Assembly: GCF_003208175.1 (NCBI RefSeq)
Contig: NZ_QKMR01000002.1
Location: 186,001 to 250,000, forward strand
Direction of reading: 5' to 3'
From: Ruminiclostridium sufflavum DSM 19573
GTDB taxonomy: Bacteria > Bacillota > Clostridia > Acetivibrionales > DSM-1351
Length of the DNA stretch: 64,000 nt
The notes beneath the pieces were generated by a model, which saw only the letters and a program-made list of their open reading frames with translations, had not been told where the DNA came from and searched no databases. This document shows positions 1 to 8,669 of the stretch, piece after piece (position 1 is the first letter of the stretch; each line of letters opens with the position of its first letter). Made by a program: the position numbers and the translations under genes.

Positions 1-75
1 ATTAATGCTTTTTTCGAAATTCCGGTTTGAAAAATAGCTTTACTAAACTGAGGCAATATGTTAAAATTCAAGATG

Positions 76-106
76 TTGCTTGAAGTTTAAGAAACATAAT
101 TATAAT
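76..106 (+). promoter_or_regulatory. Probable promoter of the thiC leader
   Basis: A perfect -10 box TATAAT lies at 101-106, a few bases before the TPP riboswitch. The -35 is poor: TTGCTT at 76-81 gives a 19-bp spacer and TTGAAG at 80-85 gives 15. The position fits transcription starting near 113. Confidence 0.45.
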
Positions 107-117
107 TTAATATTTAC

Positions 118-256
118 TTGTGGGGGGACCAATTAAGGAAGCCGATAAGTGATTTTTTATTTATAAAAGATTAGTTATTGTAATTCTTTACGGTTGAGAA
201 GGTTAAAACCTGACCCTTTGAACCTGTCGGTTAATACCGTAGTAGGGAAGCAAAAG
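118..256 (+). promoter_or_regulatory. TPP riboswitch (THI element)
   Basis: The thi-box hallmarks are present: a G-rich 5' segment near 119-129, a TGAGAAGG-type segment near 195, then CCCTTTGAACCTG and a closing GTAGGGAAG at about 215-250. It precedes thiC and is followed at once by an intrinsic terminator, so binding of thiamine pyrophosphate is expected to switch off read-through, as known for this class. Confidence 0.93.
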
Positions 257-274
257 GATTAATTTTGTTGATAT

Positions 275-305
275 AGTGCTTACCCATCCGGGTAGGCACT
301 TTTTA
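275..305 (+). terminator. Riboswitch expression-platform terminator
   Basis: The arms AGTGCTTACCC and GGGTAGGCACT pair with one G-U and are followed by TTTTT. It sits 19 nt after the TPP aptamer and is the likely OFF hairpin of the thiC leader. Confidence 0.9.
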
Positions 306-514
306 AATCTTTATTATAGGGTATGCGAAAGGTTTGTACGGCAGGGATTAAGCGGGACAGGCAGAAAGAAGCAGCAGGAATAGGAAGTGCGCAGAGAAAG
401 TGCATAAAAATTATTAACGGGACAAGCAAAGGATTAGCTTGAAAGAAATGTGGAGATTAATACGGCAGACTTTAAGCGGAAAGCTATTGCCGCTTATGAA
501 AGGAAGGATTTTAA

Positions 515-1831
515 ATGAATTATAGAACACAGATGGAAGCAGCAAAAAAAGGAATAATTACAAAGGAGATGCTGTCAGTAGCAGCAAAAGAGCATATAAA
601 GGAAGAGAAAATAAGAGAATCGGTTGCTTGCGGCAGGGTTGCAATTCCTGCAAACATAAAGCATAAATCACTGAGTCCTGAGGGAATAGGAGAAGGACTT
701 AGAACAAAAATCAATGTAAACTTGGGTATTTCAGGGGACTCCATAGATTACACCAGAGAAATGGAAAAGGTGGATCTTGCAATAAAATTCGGAGTTGAGG
801 CAATCATGGATTTGAGTAATTACGGAAAAACAAATACTTTTCGTACTCAGCTAATAAGTCGGTCTCCCGCAATGATCGGAACTGTTCCTATGTATGACGC
901 AATAGGGTATCTGGAAAAGGATTTAATGGACATCAAGGCTGCGGATTTTTTAAAGGTGGTTGAAGCCCATGCCGAAGAAGGCGTTGATTTTATGACTATC
1001 CACGCAGGAATAAACAGACGTGCAGTTGAGTGCTTTAAGCGTTCCAAAAGACTGACTAATATTGTTTCAAGGGGAGGTTCCCTGCTTTTTGCATGGATGG
1101 AAATGACGGGTAACGAAAATCCGTTTTATGAGTATTATGATGAGTTCCTTGAAATACTTAGAGAATATGACGTGACTATAAGCCTTGGAGACGCACTTCG
1201 TCCGGGCAGCATAAATGACAGCTCTGATGCGGGACAGTTAAGTGAGCTTATAGAGCTTGGAAATCTGACTGAACGGGCTTGGGAAAGGGATGTTCAGGTT
1301 ATGGTGGAAGGGCCCGGACATATGGCAATAAATGAAATTGCGGCAAATATGACTATTCAGAAAAGACTCTGCCACGGTGCGCCTTTCTATGTTCTGGGAC
1401 CGCTTGTAACAGATATAGCACCCGGCTATGACCACATTACATCAGCCATAGGAGGTGCAATTGCGGCAAGCAGCGGCGCAGATTTCCTGTGCTATGTAAC
1501 TCCCGCTGAGCATTTGCGTCTTCCGGATTTAGAGGATGTAAAGGAGGGAATAGTTGCCTCTAAAATAGCCGCGCATGCGGCAGACATTGCCAAAGGCATC
1601 CCGGGCGCCCGGGAGATTGACAATAAAATGAGTGATGCCAGACGCCGTATTGACTGGGAGGAAATGTTTTCCTATGCCATTGACGGAGAAAAGGCACGGG
1701 CTTATTTTGAGAGTGCTCCTCCTGCTGAGAGGCATACATGCTCAATGTGCGGGAAAATGTGTGCCATGAGGACTACAAATAAGATTCTGGCCGGCGAAAA
1801 GGTCGAATTTTGTTCTGAAAATAAGCAATAA
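515..1831 (+). CDS. thiC: Phosphomethylpyrimidine synthase ThiC
   Basis: ThiC is the radical-SAM enzyme that rearranges aminoimidazole ribotide to HMP-phosphate, the pyrimidine half of thiamine. The 438-residue length and family segments such as [25 protein letters not shown] and [14 protein letters not shown] identify it. The C-terminal cluster cysteines are C409, C412 and C416, spaced CX2CX3C rather than the textbook CX2CX4C; I recall the shorter form from other clostridial proteins. The ATG follows GGAAGGA. The TPP riboswitch upstream argues for ThiC over the paralogue BzaF, the benzimidazole synthase. No other thi gene is adjacent. An unusual ~210-nt untranslated stretch separates the riboswitch terminator from the start codon and contains a small hairpin at 474-495. 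Confidence 0.95.
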   Translation: MNYRTQMEAAKKGIITKEMLSVAAKEHIKEEKIRESVACGRVAIPANIKHKSLSPEGIGEGLRTKINVNLGISGDSIDYTREMEKVDLAIKFGVEAIMDLSNYGKTNTFRTQLISRSPAMIGTVPMYDAIGYLEKDLMDIKAADFLKVVEAHAEEGVDFMTIHAGINRRAVECFKRSKRLTNIVSRGGSLLFAWMEMTGNENPFYEYYDEFLEILREYDVTISLGDALRPGSINDSSDAGQLSELIELGNLTERAWERDVQVMVEGPGHMAINEIAANMTIQKRLCHGAPFYVLGPLVTDIAPGYDHITSAIGGAIAASSGADFLCYVTPAEHLRLPDLEDVKEGIVASKIAAHAADIAKGIPGAREIDNKMSDARRRIDWEEMFSYAIDGEKARAYFESAPPAERHTCSMCGKMCAMRTTNKILAGEKVEFCSENKQ

Positions 1832-1858
1832 ATAATACAATTAAGTTATATAAATATA

Positions 1859-1906
1859 AAAACTCCTTCCTGATGCTGTAATAGTTTTTATCAGGAAGGA
1901 GTTTTT
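1859..1906. terminator. Bidirectional terminator between thiC and hydG
   Basis: AACTCCTTCCTGA and TCAGGAAGGAGTT form a 13-bp stem flanked by A and T runs. It lies between the convergent thiC and hydG and can serve both. Confidence 0.9.
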
Positions 1907-1955
1907 ATACCCTATTTTGGGCTTGCCTGTTGATTGGTTATGTAAAAATATACCA

Positions 1956-3383
1956 TTAAAATCTCAAATCCCTTTCACCGCCGCGAATCCGTTTCAGGTA
2001 ATCAAAGGCCCTTGCCCTTTGTCTTTCATTTGGGACATTTGTTATTTCACTGTCAATCATTTTTTGTCCAATTTCTTTTAATTCATTATCGGCATAGTCG
2101 CTCAAGTATTCCTCAAAGGTCAGCAGGGCATTGGGATGACAGCAGTTTTTAATCTGTCCTGATTTTGCCAGAGGCATAAAGCGGTCGCCTGTTCTGCCTT
2201 CTCTGTAGCAGGCTGTGCAATAGCTGGGAATGTAACCGTCCTTAACAAGGGCTTTAATTATATCAATAGGCTTTCGATGATCGGCAAGATTGAATTGAGG
2301 CTTCTCTTCAAAACCGTCCTCACCAACGGGCTGCCTGTTTGCATATCCACCGACCCCAACGCAGGAGCCTGCGCTCATTTGGGAAATACCCACCTCGAGA
2401 AGCTCGTTACGTAAGTCAACACCCTCTCTGGTTGTCAGAATCATTCCCGTATAAGGAACTGCAAGACGTATTATTGCAACCAGCTTTTTAAAATCCCTGT
2501 TATTTACTAAGTATGGGAAGGAGTCATAGCTGACACCTTCAGCCGGAAGGAGTCTCGGAATGGAAATTGTGTGAGGACCCACTCCGGCAACGGCTTCCAA
2601 ATGCTCAGCATGCATAAGCAGGGCAATTGTTTCGTAATGATAGTCATACAAGCCATACAAAGCACCTATGCCTACGTCATCAATTCCACCGCCCAGCATT
2701 GCTCTGTCCATAGCTTCTGTATGCCACTCATAATTATGCTTCGGCCCTCGGTGCATATCCAGATAAGTGGGCTTATGATATGTCTCCTGAAACAGTATGT
2801 AGGTTCCAATTTTGGCATCCTTGAGCTTTTTATAGTTTTCTGCCGTTGTTGCGGCAATATCAACATTAACCCTGCGGATTGCCCCGTTTTCAAATTTTTC
2901 ATTGTATATAGTCTTAATACATTCAAGAATATATTCTATAGGGCAGTTTTCATCGTCTTCACCTGCTTCAAGAAGAAGCCTTTTATGTCCCATGGCTTCG
3001 AGCGCCTTTACTTCCTCGCGCAGATCATCCTGTGCTAGCTTGTGTCTTCCGATTTTATTGACACACTTGTAGCCGCAATATTTACAATTATTAACACAAA
3101 AATTTGATAAATACAGAGGCGCAAAAATAACAATTCTCTTGCCGTAAATTTCTTCTTTAATATTTTTTGCGGTTCTATACATTTGCTCAAGAGTTTCATC
3201 ATCATCTATTTCAAGCAAAACTGCGGCTTCTCTATGGGTAAGTCCTTTGTACTGTCTTGCCTTGGATAATATCCGGGTGATTTCCTCCCTGCTTTGTGAA
3301 AGCTTTTTTGCTTCATTAATTGATTCCAAAATTTCCTCATTATCAATGAACTCATTTGAATCCATAGATTTTATATTATACAT
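1956..3383 (-). CDS. hydG: [FeFe]-hydrogenase maturase HydG (radical SAM tyrosine lyase)
   Basis: HydG cleaves tyrosine to p-cresol, CO and cyanide and builds the Fe(CO)(CN) units of the hydrogenase H-cluster. The 475-residue protein has the radical-SAM cysteines C96, C100 and C103 (CVNNCKYC) and the C-terminal CX2CX22C motif (CTAC then CC) that binds the auxiliary cluster. That C-terminal extension separates HydG from the shorter ThiH, a real alternative because thiC is next door. The ATG follows AAGGAG. It is the last gene of a minus-strand group TM1266-hydF-hydG, 24 bp after hydF. HydE, the third maturase, is not in this window. Confidence 0.95.
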   Translation of the reverse strand: MYNIKSMDSNEFIDNEEILESINEAKKLSQSREEITRILSKARQYKGLTHREAAVLLEIDDDETLEQMYRTAKNIKEEIYGKRIVIFAPLYLSNFCVNNCKYCGYKCVNKIGRHKLAQDDLREEVKALEAMGHKRLLLEAGEDDENCPIEYILECIKTIYNEKFENGAIRRVNVDIAATTAENYKKLKDAKIGTYILFQETYHKPTYLDMHRGPKHNYEWHTEAMDRAMLGGGIDDVGIGALYGLYDYHYETIALLMHAEHLEAVAGVGPHTISIPRLLPAEGVSYDSFPYLVNNRDFKKLVAIIRLAVPYTGMILTTREGVDLRNELLEVGISQMSAGSCVGVGGYANRQPVGEDGFEEKPQFNLADHRKPIDIIKALVKDGYIPSYCTACYREGRTGDRFMPLAKSGQIKNCCHPNALLTFEEYLSDYADNELKEIGQKMIDSEITNVPNERQRARAFDYLKRIRGGERDLRF

Positions 3384-3407
3384 TTTACTGCTCCTTTCAA
3401 ATGGTTT

Positions 3408-4604
3408 CTATTTTAAACTTATCTTGTCAAGTATACCTGACAGATATGCAATTACCACTCCGTAGTTGGACATGGGGATTTCCTGCTCACGTGCCCTTTC
3501 GATTCTTGAAATAACATATTTGCGGTTGAACATACAAGCTCCGCACTGGATAACCAGAGCATATCCGGTAAGGTCATCAGGGAAATCGTTCCCGCTGACT
3601 ATATCAATTGCAAGCCCCTGACCGACTTTTTTACGTAAAAGGTTAGGGAGCTTTTCGCGCCCTATATCCTCAGCAAGAGGGGCATGTGTGCAGGCTTCGG
3701 CAATAAGCACCCTTGAGTCCTCGGTCAAGTTGTCTATAGCTGCCGCACTTTCGGTAAAATATTCAATATCTCCTTTGTAGCCTGCAAAGAGAACTGAAAA
3801 AGATGTCAGCTTGCTTTTTTCAGGCTTTTTATCGTAAACAGTTTTAAAAACCTGTGAGTCGGTAATTATGACATCAGGGGGGGAGGATAATGATTTAAGT
3901 GCAGCATCAAGCTTGTCGGTTGTGGCACTCAATACTAAGCATTTTCTGTCCAGCAGCTCCCTCAGTGTCTGCACCTGCGGAAGAATCAATCTGCCTTTTG
4001 GTGCCTGAATATCCTGAGGCATTACCAGAAGGACAACATCCCCATCCTTAACAATATTGCCTGTAATTGTCTTTACATCATAATCCTCCGGAAGATGCCT
4101 CAGAATAGCCGTACGAATCCGGTCAATGCCGGTCTTATTGCTGCTGCTGGCAACAACGGGTTTTAATCCGGTACTGTTTTCAATATATTTACAGACAGCG
4201 TCAGTATCGGTTAGCAAATCGGATTTGTTCAGAACTGCAATAGCCGGAATGTTTCTTTTTCGAAATTCCTCAAGCCACTCCTTTTCAATGTCAATTACAG
4301 TGTCTCCTCCAATTACAATCAGTGCTATGTCTGTTTTCGCGGCAGCCTCTCTGGTTTTTTCCACTCTCAGCTGACCTATGGCCCCTTCATCATCAAAGCC
4401 TGCTGTGTCTATTAAAACGCAGGGGCCGATAGGGTATATTTCCATAGATTTATACACCGGATCAGTTGTAGTACCGGCAAACTCGGATACCAATGCAGTA
4501 TCATGTCCTGTAACAGCATTTATAAGAGATGATTTACCGCTGTTTCTTTTCCCAAAAATCCCTATGTGCAGACGATTAGCCCGAGGTGTTTCATTTAAGC
4601 TCAT
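3408..4604 (-). CDS. hydF: [FeFe]-hydrogenase maturation GTPase HydF
   Basis: HydF is the GTPase scaffold on which the 2Fe precursor is assembled and handed to apo-hydrogenase. The P-loop GKRNSGKS is at residues 18-25, followed by a G2/G3 region (AGTTTD, DTAG) and NKSD. The C-terminal cluster motif reads CTH, 45 residues, then QCGAC. It is the family's CXHX(44-53)HCXXC with Gln in place of the second His, a position reported as variable. The 398-residue length is normal. The ATG has AAAGGAG in front. It lies between the TM1266-like gene and hydG on the minus strand, consistent with one maturation operon. Confidence 0.95.
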   Translation of the reverse strand: MSLNETPRANRLHIGIFGKRNSGKSSLINAVTGHDTALVSEFAGTTTDPVYKSMEIYPIGPCVLIDTAGFDDEGAIGQLRVEKTREAAAKTDIALIVIGGDTVIDIEKEWLEEFRKRNIPAIAVLNKSDLLTDTDAVCKYIENSTGLKPVVASSSNKTGIDRIRTAILRHLPEDYDVKTITGNIVKDGDVVLLVMPQDIQAPKGRLILPQVQTLRELLDRKCLVLSATTDKLDAALKSLSSPPDVIITDSQVFKTVYDKKPEKSKLTSFSVLFAGYKGDIEYFTESAAAIDNLTEDSRVLIAEACTHAPLAEDIGREKLPNLLRKKVGQGLAIDIVSGNDFPDDLTGYALVIQCGACMFNRKYVISRIERAREQEIPMSNYGVVIAYLSGILDKISLK

Positions 4605-4676
4605 AAATAATACTCCTTTTAAATAGATTCAGGTTTTATTAAGGCAGCCTGTAACCGTTTGTTTTTTAATTAACTC

Positions 4677-4967
4677 TTAGTTATTACCTCCGATATCAGC
4701 CGTTAAATCAAAAAGCTTTGAATAAGCGGTTTTGGCAGTTATATTCGGAAGCATGCCCAATTTTCCGGACAATGCGCTTATTACATCATTTGGGGCATCC
4801 ATTACAATACAAATAATAGATATATTGCGTTTTTGATACGGAATACCCATCCGTCCGATAATATATTGACTGTATTCATGAAGAACAGTGTTTAATTTTT
4901 CAACAGATTCGGGATTTTCGATTATAATGCTTACGGCAGCAATTCTTGTTTGAAAGTTTTTATTCAA
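4677..4967 (-). CDS. TM1266-family putative iron-only hydrogenase system regulator
   Basis: This 96-residue protein matches the small ferredoxin-fold family named after TM1266 that travels with hydE, hydF and hydG (RIAAVSIIIENPESVEKLN, GRMGIPYQKRNISII). The family is called a hydrogenase-system regulator, but its molecular role is not established. The start codon is TTG, 7 nt after AAGGAGG. It is the first gene of the maturation group and lies directly downstream of a terminator-bearing leader at 5055-5273. I see no DNA-binding helix-turn-helix. Confidence 0.85.
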   Translation of the reverse strand: MNKNFQTRIAAVSIIIENPESVEKLNTVLHEYSQYIIGRMGIPYQKRNISIICIVMDAPNDVISALSGKLGMLPNITAKTAYSKLFDLTADIGGNN

Positions 4968-5054
4968 GTTAACCTCCTTGCCTTATACAGGCCTTAAAAT
5001 TTACTCATACGATTCTTGGAAAGAGGGTGAGACTCTTGTAAAAGCTTTAAACAC

Positions 5055-5087
5055 AAATAAAAAATCCTTGTGTTAAGGCACAAGGAT
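5055..5087 (-). terminator. Terminator in the leader of the hydrogenase maturation group
   Basis: On the minus strand ATCCTTGTG and CACAAGGAT form a perfect 9-bp stem with a 6-base loop, followed by TTTTTTATTT. It lies about 90 nt before the TM1266-like start. It could end the upstream MATE transcript, end a small RNA, or act as an attenuator for the maturation genes. Confidence 0.85.
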
Positions 5088-5273
5088 AATATAGCTGATA
5101 AATTAAGCTCTTAGAGAGCTTAATCCGATATGCTTATTTATTCGTTGCCTTCACAGTCGGGACGAACCCTCATGAATCAGTACAATTACTTTTTTAATAT
5201 AATTTTTGTATACTCCAAGGCACCTTGCTGAAAGAAAAATCTCGCAGCTTGCCACACTATGTTGTATCTGTAT
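5088..5273 (-). ncRNA. Candidate structured leader or small RNA upstream of the hydrogenase maturation genes
   Basis: Transcription from the promoter at 5280-5308 would give about 220 nt ending at the terminator at 5055-5087. The RNA can pair TGCCTT with AAGGCA, AGTATACAA with TTGTACT (with bulges), and TTAAGCTC with GAGCTTAA (5103-5123, perfect arms). A short open frame inside has no ribosome site or coding character. I matched it by eye to no riboswitch class, T-box or 6S RNA. The function is unknown. Confidence 0.5.
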
Positions 5274-5279
5274 CTTACT

Positions 5280-5308
5280 ATTGTAAAATAAGTTCGGAAA
5301 TATTTCAA
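5280..5308 (-). promoter_or_regulatory. Strong sigma-A-type promoter on the minus strand
   Basis: Minus-strand -35 TTGAAA (5303-5308) and -10 TACAAT (5280-5285) are separated by exactly 17 bp. It is inside the MATE-to-TM1266 gap and is the likely promoter of the leader and the hydrogenase maturation genes. Confidence 0.75.
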
Positions 5309-5384
5309 GATGCTTATTTTATGTATTTGCCGGTTATTATATAAAAAGCATATATTTTTTGCCAGACAGCTCATGAAGGATTGG

Positions 5385-6752
5385 CTAAAGCAAATCTCTG
5401 GTTACGTTGTTCAGCCACTTTTTACTTTTGTATCTCCAAAGGATGAGAGGTATTTTGATGATTTCATCACTCATCAATATCATGTACACAACAGGCACGC
5501 TCCAGTGGAAAACAAAGGCTGCCAGAGCACCAATCAGAATTGAGCCTCCCCACATTGTGGAAACATCAAGATAAAGACCGAATTTGATATCTCCGCCTCC
5601 CCTGAAAATTCCCACAACCAGAGTTGTATTAACGGCTTGTGCAACAACAAAATAGGACATAATAAACATCATCGTTGATAGATACCCCTGCGTAACATCA
5701 CTAAGGCTGAGAGAGGTCATTAAAACCGGCCGGACAATAAGAATTACTATTCCTCCGATTAAGCCCGCCAGTATACTCAGCTTAACAAAGCGTTTTGCGT
5801 AAATCCTTGCAGCTTCGATATTATTTTCACCTATAGTCTTGCCTATTGTTATAGCGGCTGCATTTGCAATTCCAAAGGCGATAACAGTGGCCAGCTGTCT
5901 TGTAATCTGTGCAACGGAATTGGCCGATACAACGGAGCTTCCCAAATGTCCGATGACAACTGCATTCATGGCGACGCCTGTACCCCACATAAGCTCATTT
6001 ATAGTAACAGGTATGGAGTATCTGATAAAATCTTGAAACAGAATACTATCGCGGACAAACAGGGTTTTAAATCTGAAAAGTATAACCTTGTTAATCCTTT
6101 TTGCATATATAAAAACACTGATAAGCTCAACAGCTCTGGCTGACAGGGCAGCAACGGCAGCACCTTGAATTCCCAGCTTCGGACAGCCGAAGGCTCCTAA
6201 AATAAAAAGCGAGGCAATAATTACATTTACAAAGAGGGAAATAAGATATATAACTGTTGAAACCAGTACACGCTCAACACTTCTCATTACATTTAAATAA
6301 ATCATGGTCACAGACATAAAAATATATGAAAGCGAAATAATTCTCAAATATTTTACACCTTCAGCAATAACAGGCGCTTCATCTGTGAATATATGCATGA
6401 TCTGAGCAGGAAACAGCAATACCGCTGCCGTAAAAAAAATTGCAACTGAAAGGGAAAATCTCATGCAAATTCCCATAATCTTTTCAATAGTAGCTTTATC
6501 CCCCTTTCCCCAGTATTGTGCCGTAAGAACGGCAGCACCTGAGGTTAAGCCAAAGAAAATCAATGTCATTATAAACTGAACCTGTCCGGCCAGGGATGCG
6601 GCAGAAAGCACTGTTTCACTGACACTTCCAAGCATGAGAACATCTATTGAATTTATGCCCACAACTATTAAGTTTTGAAGGGCCATTGGAAATATAAGGG
6701 CAAATGCCATTTTATAAAAAGAGTATTTATTTTCTGAAATTTTATTTTCCAT
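5385..6752 (-). CDS. MATE-family multidrug/Na+ antiporter
   Basis: A 455-residue polytopic membrane protein with two similar halves of about six helices each, typical of MATE exporters that expel cationic drugs or metabolites against Na+ or H+. Segments such as SIDVLMLGSVSETVLSAASL, QYWGKGDK and AVVIGHLGSSVVSANSVAQI are family-like. I place the start at the ATG at 6752, 6 nt after GGAG; the TTG 12 bp upstream would overlap that site. It is divergent from hemW. Substrate is not predictable from sequence. Confidence 0.92.
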   Translation of the reverse strand: MENKISENKYSFYKMAFALIFPMALQNLIVVGINSIDVLMLGSVSETVLSAASLAGQVQFIMTLIFFGLTSGAAVLTAQYWGKGDKATIEKIMGICMRFSLSVAIFFTAAVLLFPAQIMHIFTDEAPVIAEGVKYLRIISLSYIFMSVTMIYLNVMRSVERVLVSTVIYLISLFVNVIIASLFILGAFGCPKLGIQGAAVAALSARAVELISVFIYAKRINKVILFRFKTLFVRDSILFQDFIRYSIPVTINELMWGTGVAMNAVVIGHLGSSVVSANSVAQITRQLATVIAFGIANAAAITIGKTIGENNIEAARIYAKRFVKLSILAGLIGGIVILIVRPVLMTSLSLSDVTQGYLSTMMFIMSYFVVAQAVNTTLVVGIFRGGGDIKFGLYLDVSTMWGGSILIGALAAFVFHWSVPVVYMILMSDEIIKIPLILWRYKSKKWLNNVTRDLL

Positions 6753-6899
6753 TGTATGCTCCAAATTAAGTGATATAATATACTAATATATCATAACATA
6801 ATGTGTTAATATAAGTAACATAAAATAATAAATAATGTCTGATTCTGTTGCAAAGAATAGGAGTATAATTTCAGACAATAGAGTTAGGAAGATGTATTT

Positions 6900-8042
6900 A
6901 TGTCACCGATGACTAGAACAGGCTTATATATTCATGTTCCATTTTGCAGTTCAAAATGTAATTATTGCGATTTTAATTCCTATGCGGGAAAGCTCCATTT
7001 AGCTGAAAAATATTTCAGCGCAGTGCAAAAGGAGATTCAGCTTTATTATAATACAATGAAATACAATTTAATTGATTCTATATATATAGGAGGAGGAACT
7101 CCCTCCTGTATAAAGCATAAGTATATCTGTGAAATATTAGATATGTGCAGGATTAATTTTAATATTGCCGAGGATTGTGAAATAAGCATAGAAAGTAATC
7201 CTGGTACCCTTGATATCGAAAAGCTGACTGCATACAGAAGCAGCGGAATCAACAGGATAAGCATCGGACTTCAGGCTTACCGCCGCAGTTTGCTGAAATA
7301 TTTGGGAAGAAGGCACTCAGCCGAGGATTTTATTTCAAGTGTTGAGCTTGCGAAAAAAGCAGGTTTTTGCAATATAAATGCAGATATTATATTCGGGATT
7401 CCGGGTCAGACTTTTGAGGATTGGACGGAAACCTTAAGGGTGTTGGTTGAATTGGGCGTAAAGCATATCTCGGCATACAGCCTTAAAATTGAAGAAGGGA
7501 CAAAATTCGGAGATATGCTTGAAAATGGAGAGCTTATTCCGGTTGAGGATGAGCTTGACAGGGAAATGTATCATTATGCTGTTAACTATTTTAAAAAAAA
7601 TGGGTTTAAACAATATGAAATATCTAATTTTTCCAAAGAAGGCTATATATGCAGGCACAATCTGATATATTGGAAATGTGCCGACTATTTGGGCTTGGGA
7701 GCCGGGGCGCATTCCTTGCTGGATGGCGAAAGATTTTCAAACAAATGCTCAATTGAAAGCTATACCGGTGACTTGGAAAGGGGAGTAAAGCCTGTTGAAG
7801 AGAGATACCGGCTTGAATATTCCGATAGAATGTCCGAATATATGTTTCTTGGGCTAAGATTAAATCAAGGCGTAAATAATACTGAATTTAAAGAATTATT
7901 TAAAAAGGATATGTTTTTTTTATATAAGGAAAGCTTTGAAGAGCTTCAAAAAAACAAGCTGATAGAAATACAGGGCCAGAATGTAAGATTGACAGGTCTG
8001 GGGCTGGATTTGGCAAATCAGGTGTTTGTAAAATTTGTATGA
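6900..8042 (+). CDS. hemW: HemW-like radical SAM protein (coproporphyrinogen oxidase-like heme chaperone)
   Basis: The 380-residue protein has the radical-SAM motif CSSKCNYC (C16, C20, C23), the GGGTPS motif and a HemN-type C-terminal domain. It begins at the HVPFC segment and lacks the N-terminal extension that true HemN oxidases carry. Members of this clade (HemW, formerly YggW) bind and transfer heme and are widely mis-annotated as oxygen-independent coproporphyrinogen oxidase. The ATG at 6900 has a weak TTAGGAAG site. It converges with rpsT across a shared terminator. The usual companions lepA and hrcA-grpE are not in the window. Confidence 0.92.
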   Translation: MSPMTRTGLYIHVPFCSSKCNYCDFNSYAGKLHLAEKYFSAVQKEIQLYYNTMKYNLIDSIYIGGGTPSCIKHKYICEILDMCRINFNIAEDCEISIESNPGTLDIEKLTAYRSSGINRISIGLQAYRRSLLKYLGRRHSAEDFISSVELAKKAGFCNINADIIFGIPGQTFEDWTETLRVLVELGVKHISAYSLKIEEGTKFGDMLENGELIPVEDELDREMYHYAVNYFKKNGFKQYEISNFSKEGYICRHNLIYWKCADYLGLGAGAHSLLDGERFSNKCSIESYTGDLERGVKPVEERYRLEYSDRMSEYMFLGLRLNQGVNNTEFKELFKKDMFFLYKESFEELQKNKLIEIQGQNVRLTGLGLDLANQVFVKFV

Positions 8043-8062
8043 AAGGCTTGTACAATAAAAAT

Positions 8063-8088
8063 AAAAACTCAGGGAAACCTGAGTTTTT
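8063..8088. terminator. Bidirectional terminator between hemW and rpsT
   Basis: CTCAGG, a GAAA tetraloop and CCTGAG are flanked by five As on one side and five Ts on the other, so the hairpin works on both strands. Confidence 0.92.
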
Positions 8089-8106
8089 GTTTTTGTAATT
8101 TTAAAA

Positions 8107-8367
8107 TTATTTTGCTGCATTCAAAGCCTTTGCTAATCTGGATTTCTTTCTCGCAGCAGTGTTTTTATGAAGTAAATTCTTAGCTACAGCCTTATCTAAA
8201 GCCTTAGTAGTTGCTTTGTAGGAATCGGAAGCTGTATCGGAACTTGTTGCGATAGCCTCTTTACATTTCTTGATAGAAGTTCTGAGAGCTGTCTTTTTAA
8301 TAGTGTTTTGCAATGTCTTAGTTTGAGTTACCTTAACTCTCTTTATTGCTGATTTAATATTTGGCAA
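8107..8367 (-). CDS. rpsT: 30S ribosomal protein S20
   Basis: S20 binds 16S rRNA early in small-subunit assembly. The 86-residue basic protein (PNIKSAIKRVKV at the start, ARKKSRLAKALNAA at the end) is full length. The start is set at TTG 8367, 6 nt after AGGAGGTG. A longer frame from TTG 8385 would translate the ribosome binding site itself and add six residues absent from the family. A non-ATG start is common for rpsT, where weak initiation supports autoregulation. A leader hairpin (CGGTT...AACCG) lies near 8433-8448. Confidence 0.96.
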   Translation of the reverse strand: MPNIKSAIKRVKVTQTKTLQNTIKKTALRTSIKKCKEAIATSSDTASDSYKATTKALDKAVAKNLLHKNTAARKKSRLAKALNAAK

Positions 8368-8469
8368 AGTATTCACCTCCTGCAAGCCTAAATTTGCTTA
8401 CTGCATGAGCAAAAATTACACATAATATTTAATCGGTTAAAAAACCGCTTCTTGCCCGTAACAGATGAT

Positions 8470-8498
8470 ATTTTACCATGAAAAAATTCAAAAAGCAA
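8470..8498 (-). promoter_or_regulatory. Promoter of rpsT
   Basis: Minus-strand TTGCTT (8493-8498), a 17-bp spacer and TAAAAT (8470-8475) give a start near 8463 and a ~95-nt rpsT leader. Confidence 0.65.
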
Positions 8499-8592
8499 GC
8501 ATTAACCTAGAATTTTCTAATTTTTATGAATAATCATATCGAGTTCTGATTAAGGTCGATTGCGTTTCAAGCCTTACTGCGGTAAAGTGTAC

Positions 8593-8621
8593 TTGAAAAG
8601 GAAAATTTAATATGGTACAAT
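8593..8621 (+). promoter_or_regulatory. Promoter of the chemoreceptor gene
   Basis: TTGAAA (8593-8598), exactly 17 bp, then TACAAT (8616-8621). The start would be near 8628, giving a ~125-nt leader that contains a terminator-like hairpin. Confidence 0.75.
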
Positions 8622-8669
8622 GCATCTACGTAAAAAAATATAATTGAACATATTAAACTAAGTACAAAG

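Noticed and set aside
321-440. 39-codon basic frame between the TPP riboswitch terminator and thiC
   Set aside because: AGGG is directly against the ATG and nothing resembles a known leader peptide.
2571-3038. 155-codon plus-strand frame
   Set aside because: Antisense to hydG; hydrophobic composition is a by-product of the opposite frame.
1956-3383. ThiH instead of HydG, given thiC next door
   Set aside because: The C-terminal CX2CX22C extension and the hydF and TM1266 neighbours specify HydG.
5055-5273. Known riboswitch, T-box or 6S RNA
   Set aside because: I could not find the T-box GGTGGNACCGCG motif or the hallmark sequences of TPP, SAM, glycine, M-box or other common classes.
5186-5374. 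62-codon minus-strand frame in the MATE-TM1266 gap
   Set aside because: It spans the promoter at 5280-5308, has no ribosome site and atypical composition; the region fits a non-coding leader better.
6900-8042. Oxygen-independent coproporphyrinogen III oxidase (HemN)
   Set aside because: No HemN N-terminal extension and no heme synthesis genes nearby; it has the HemW layout.
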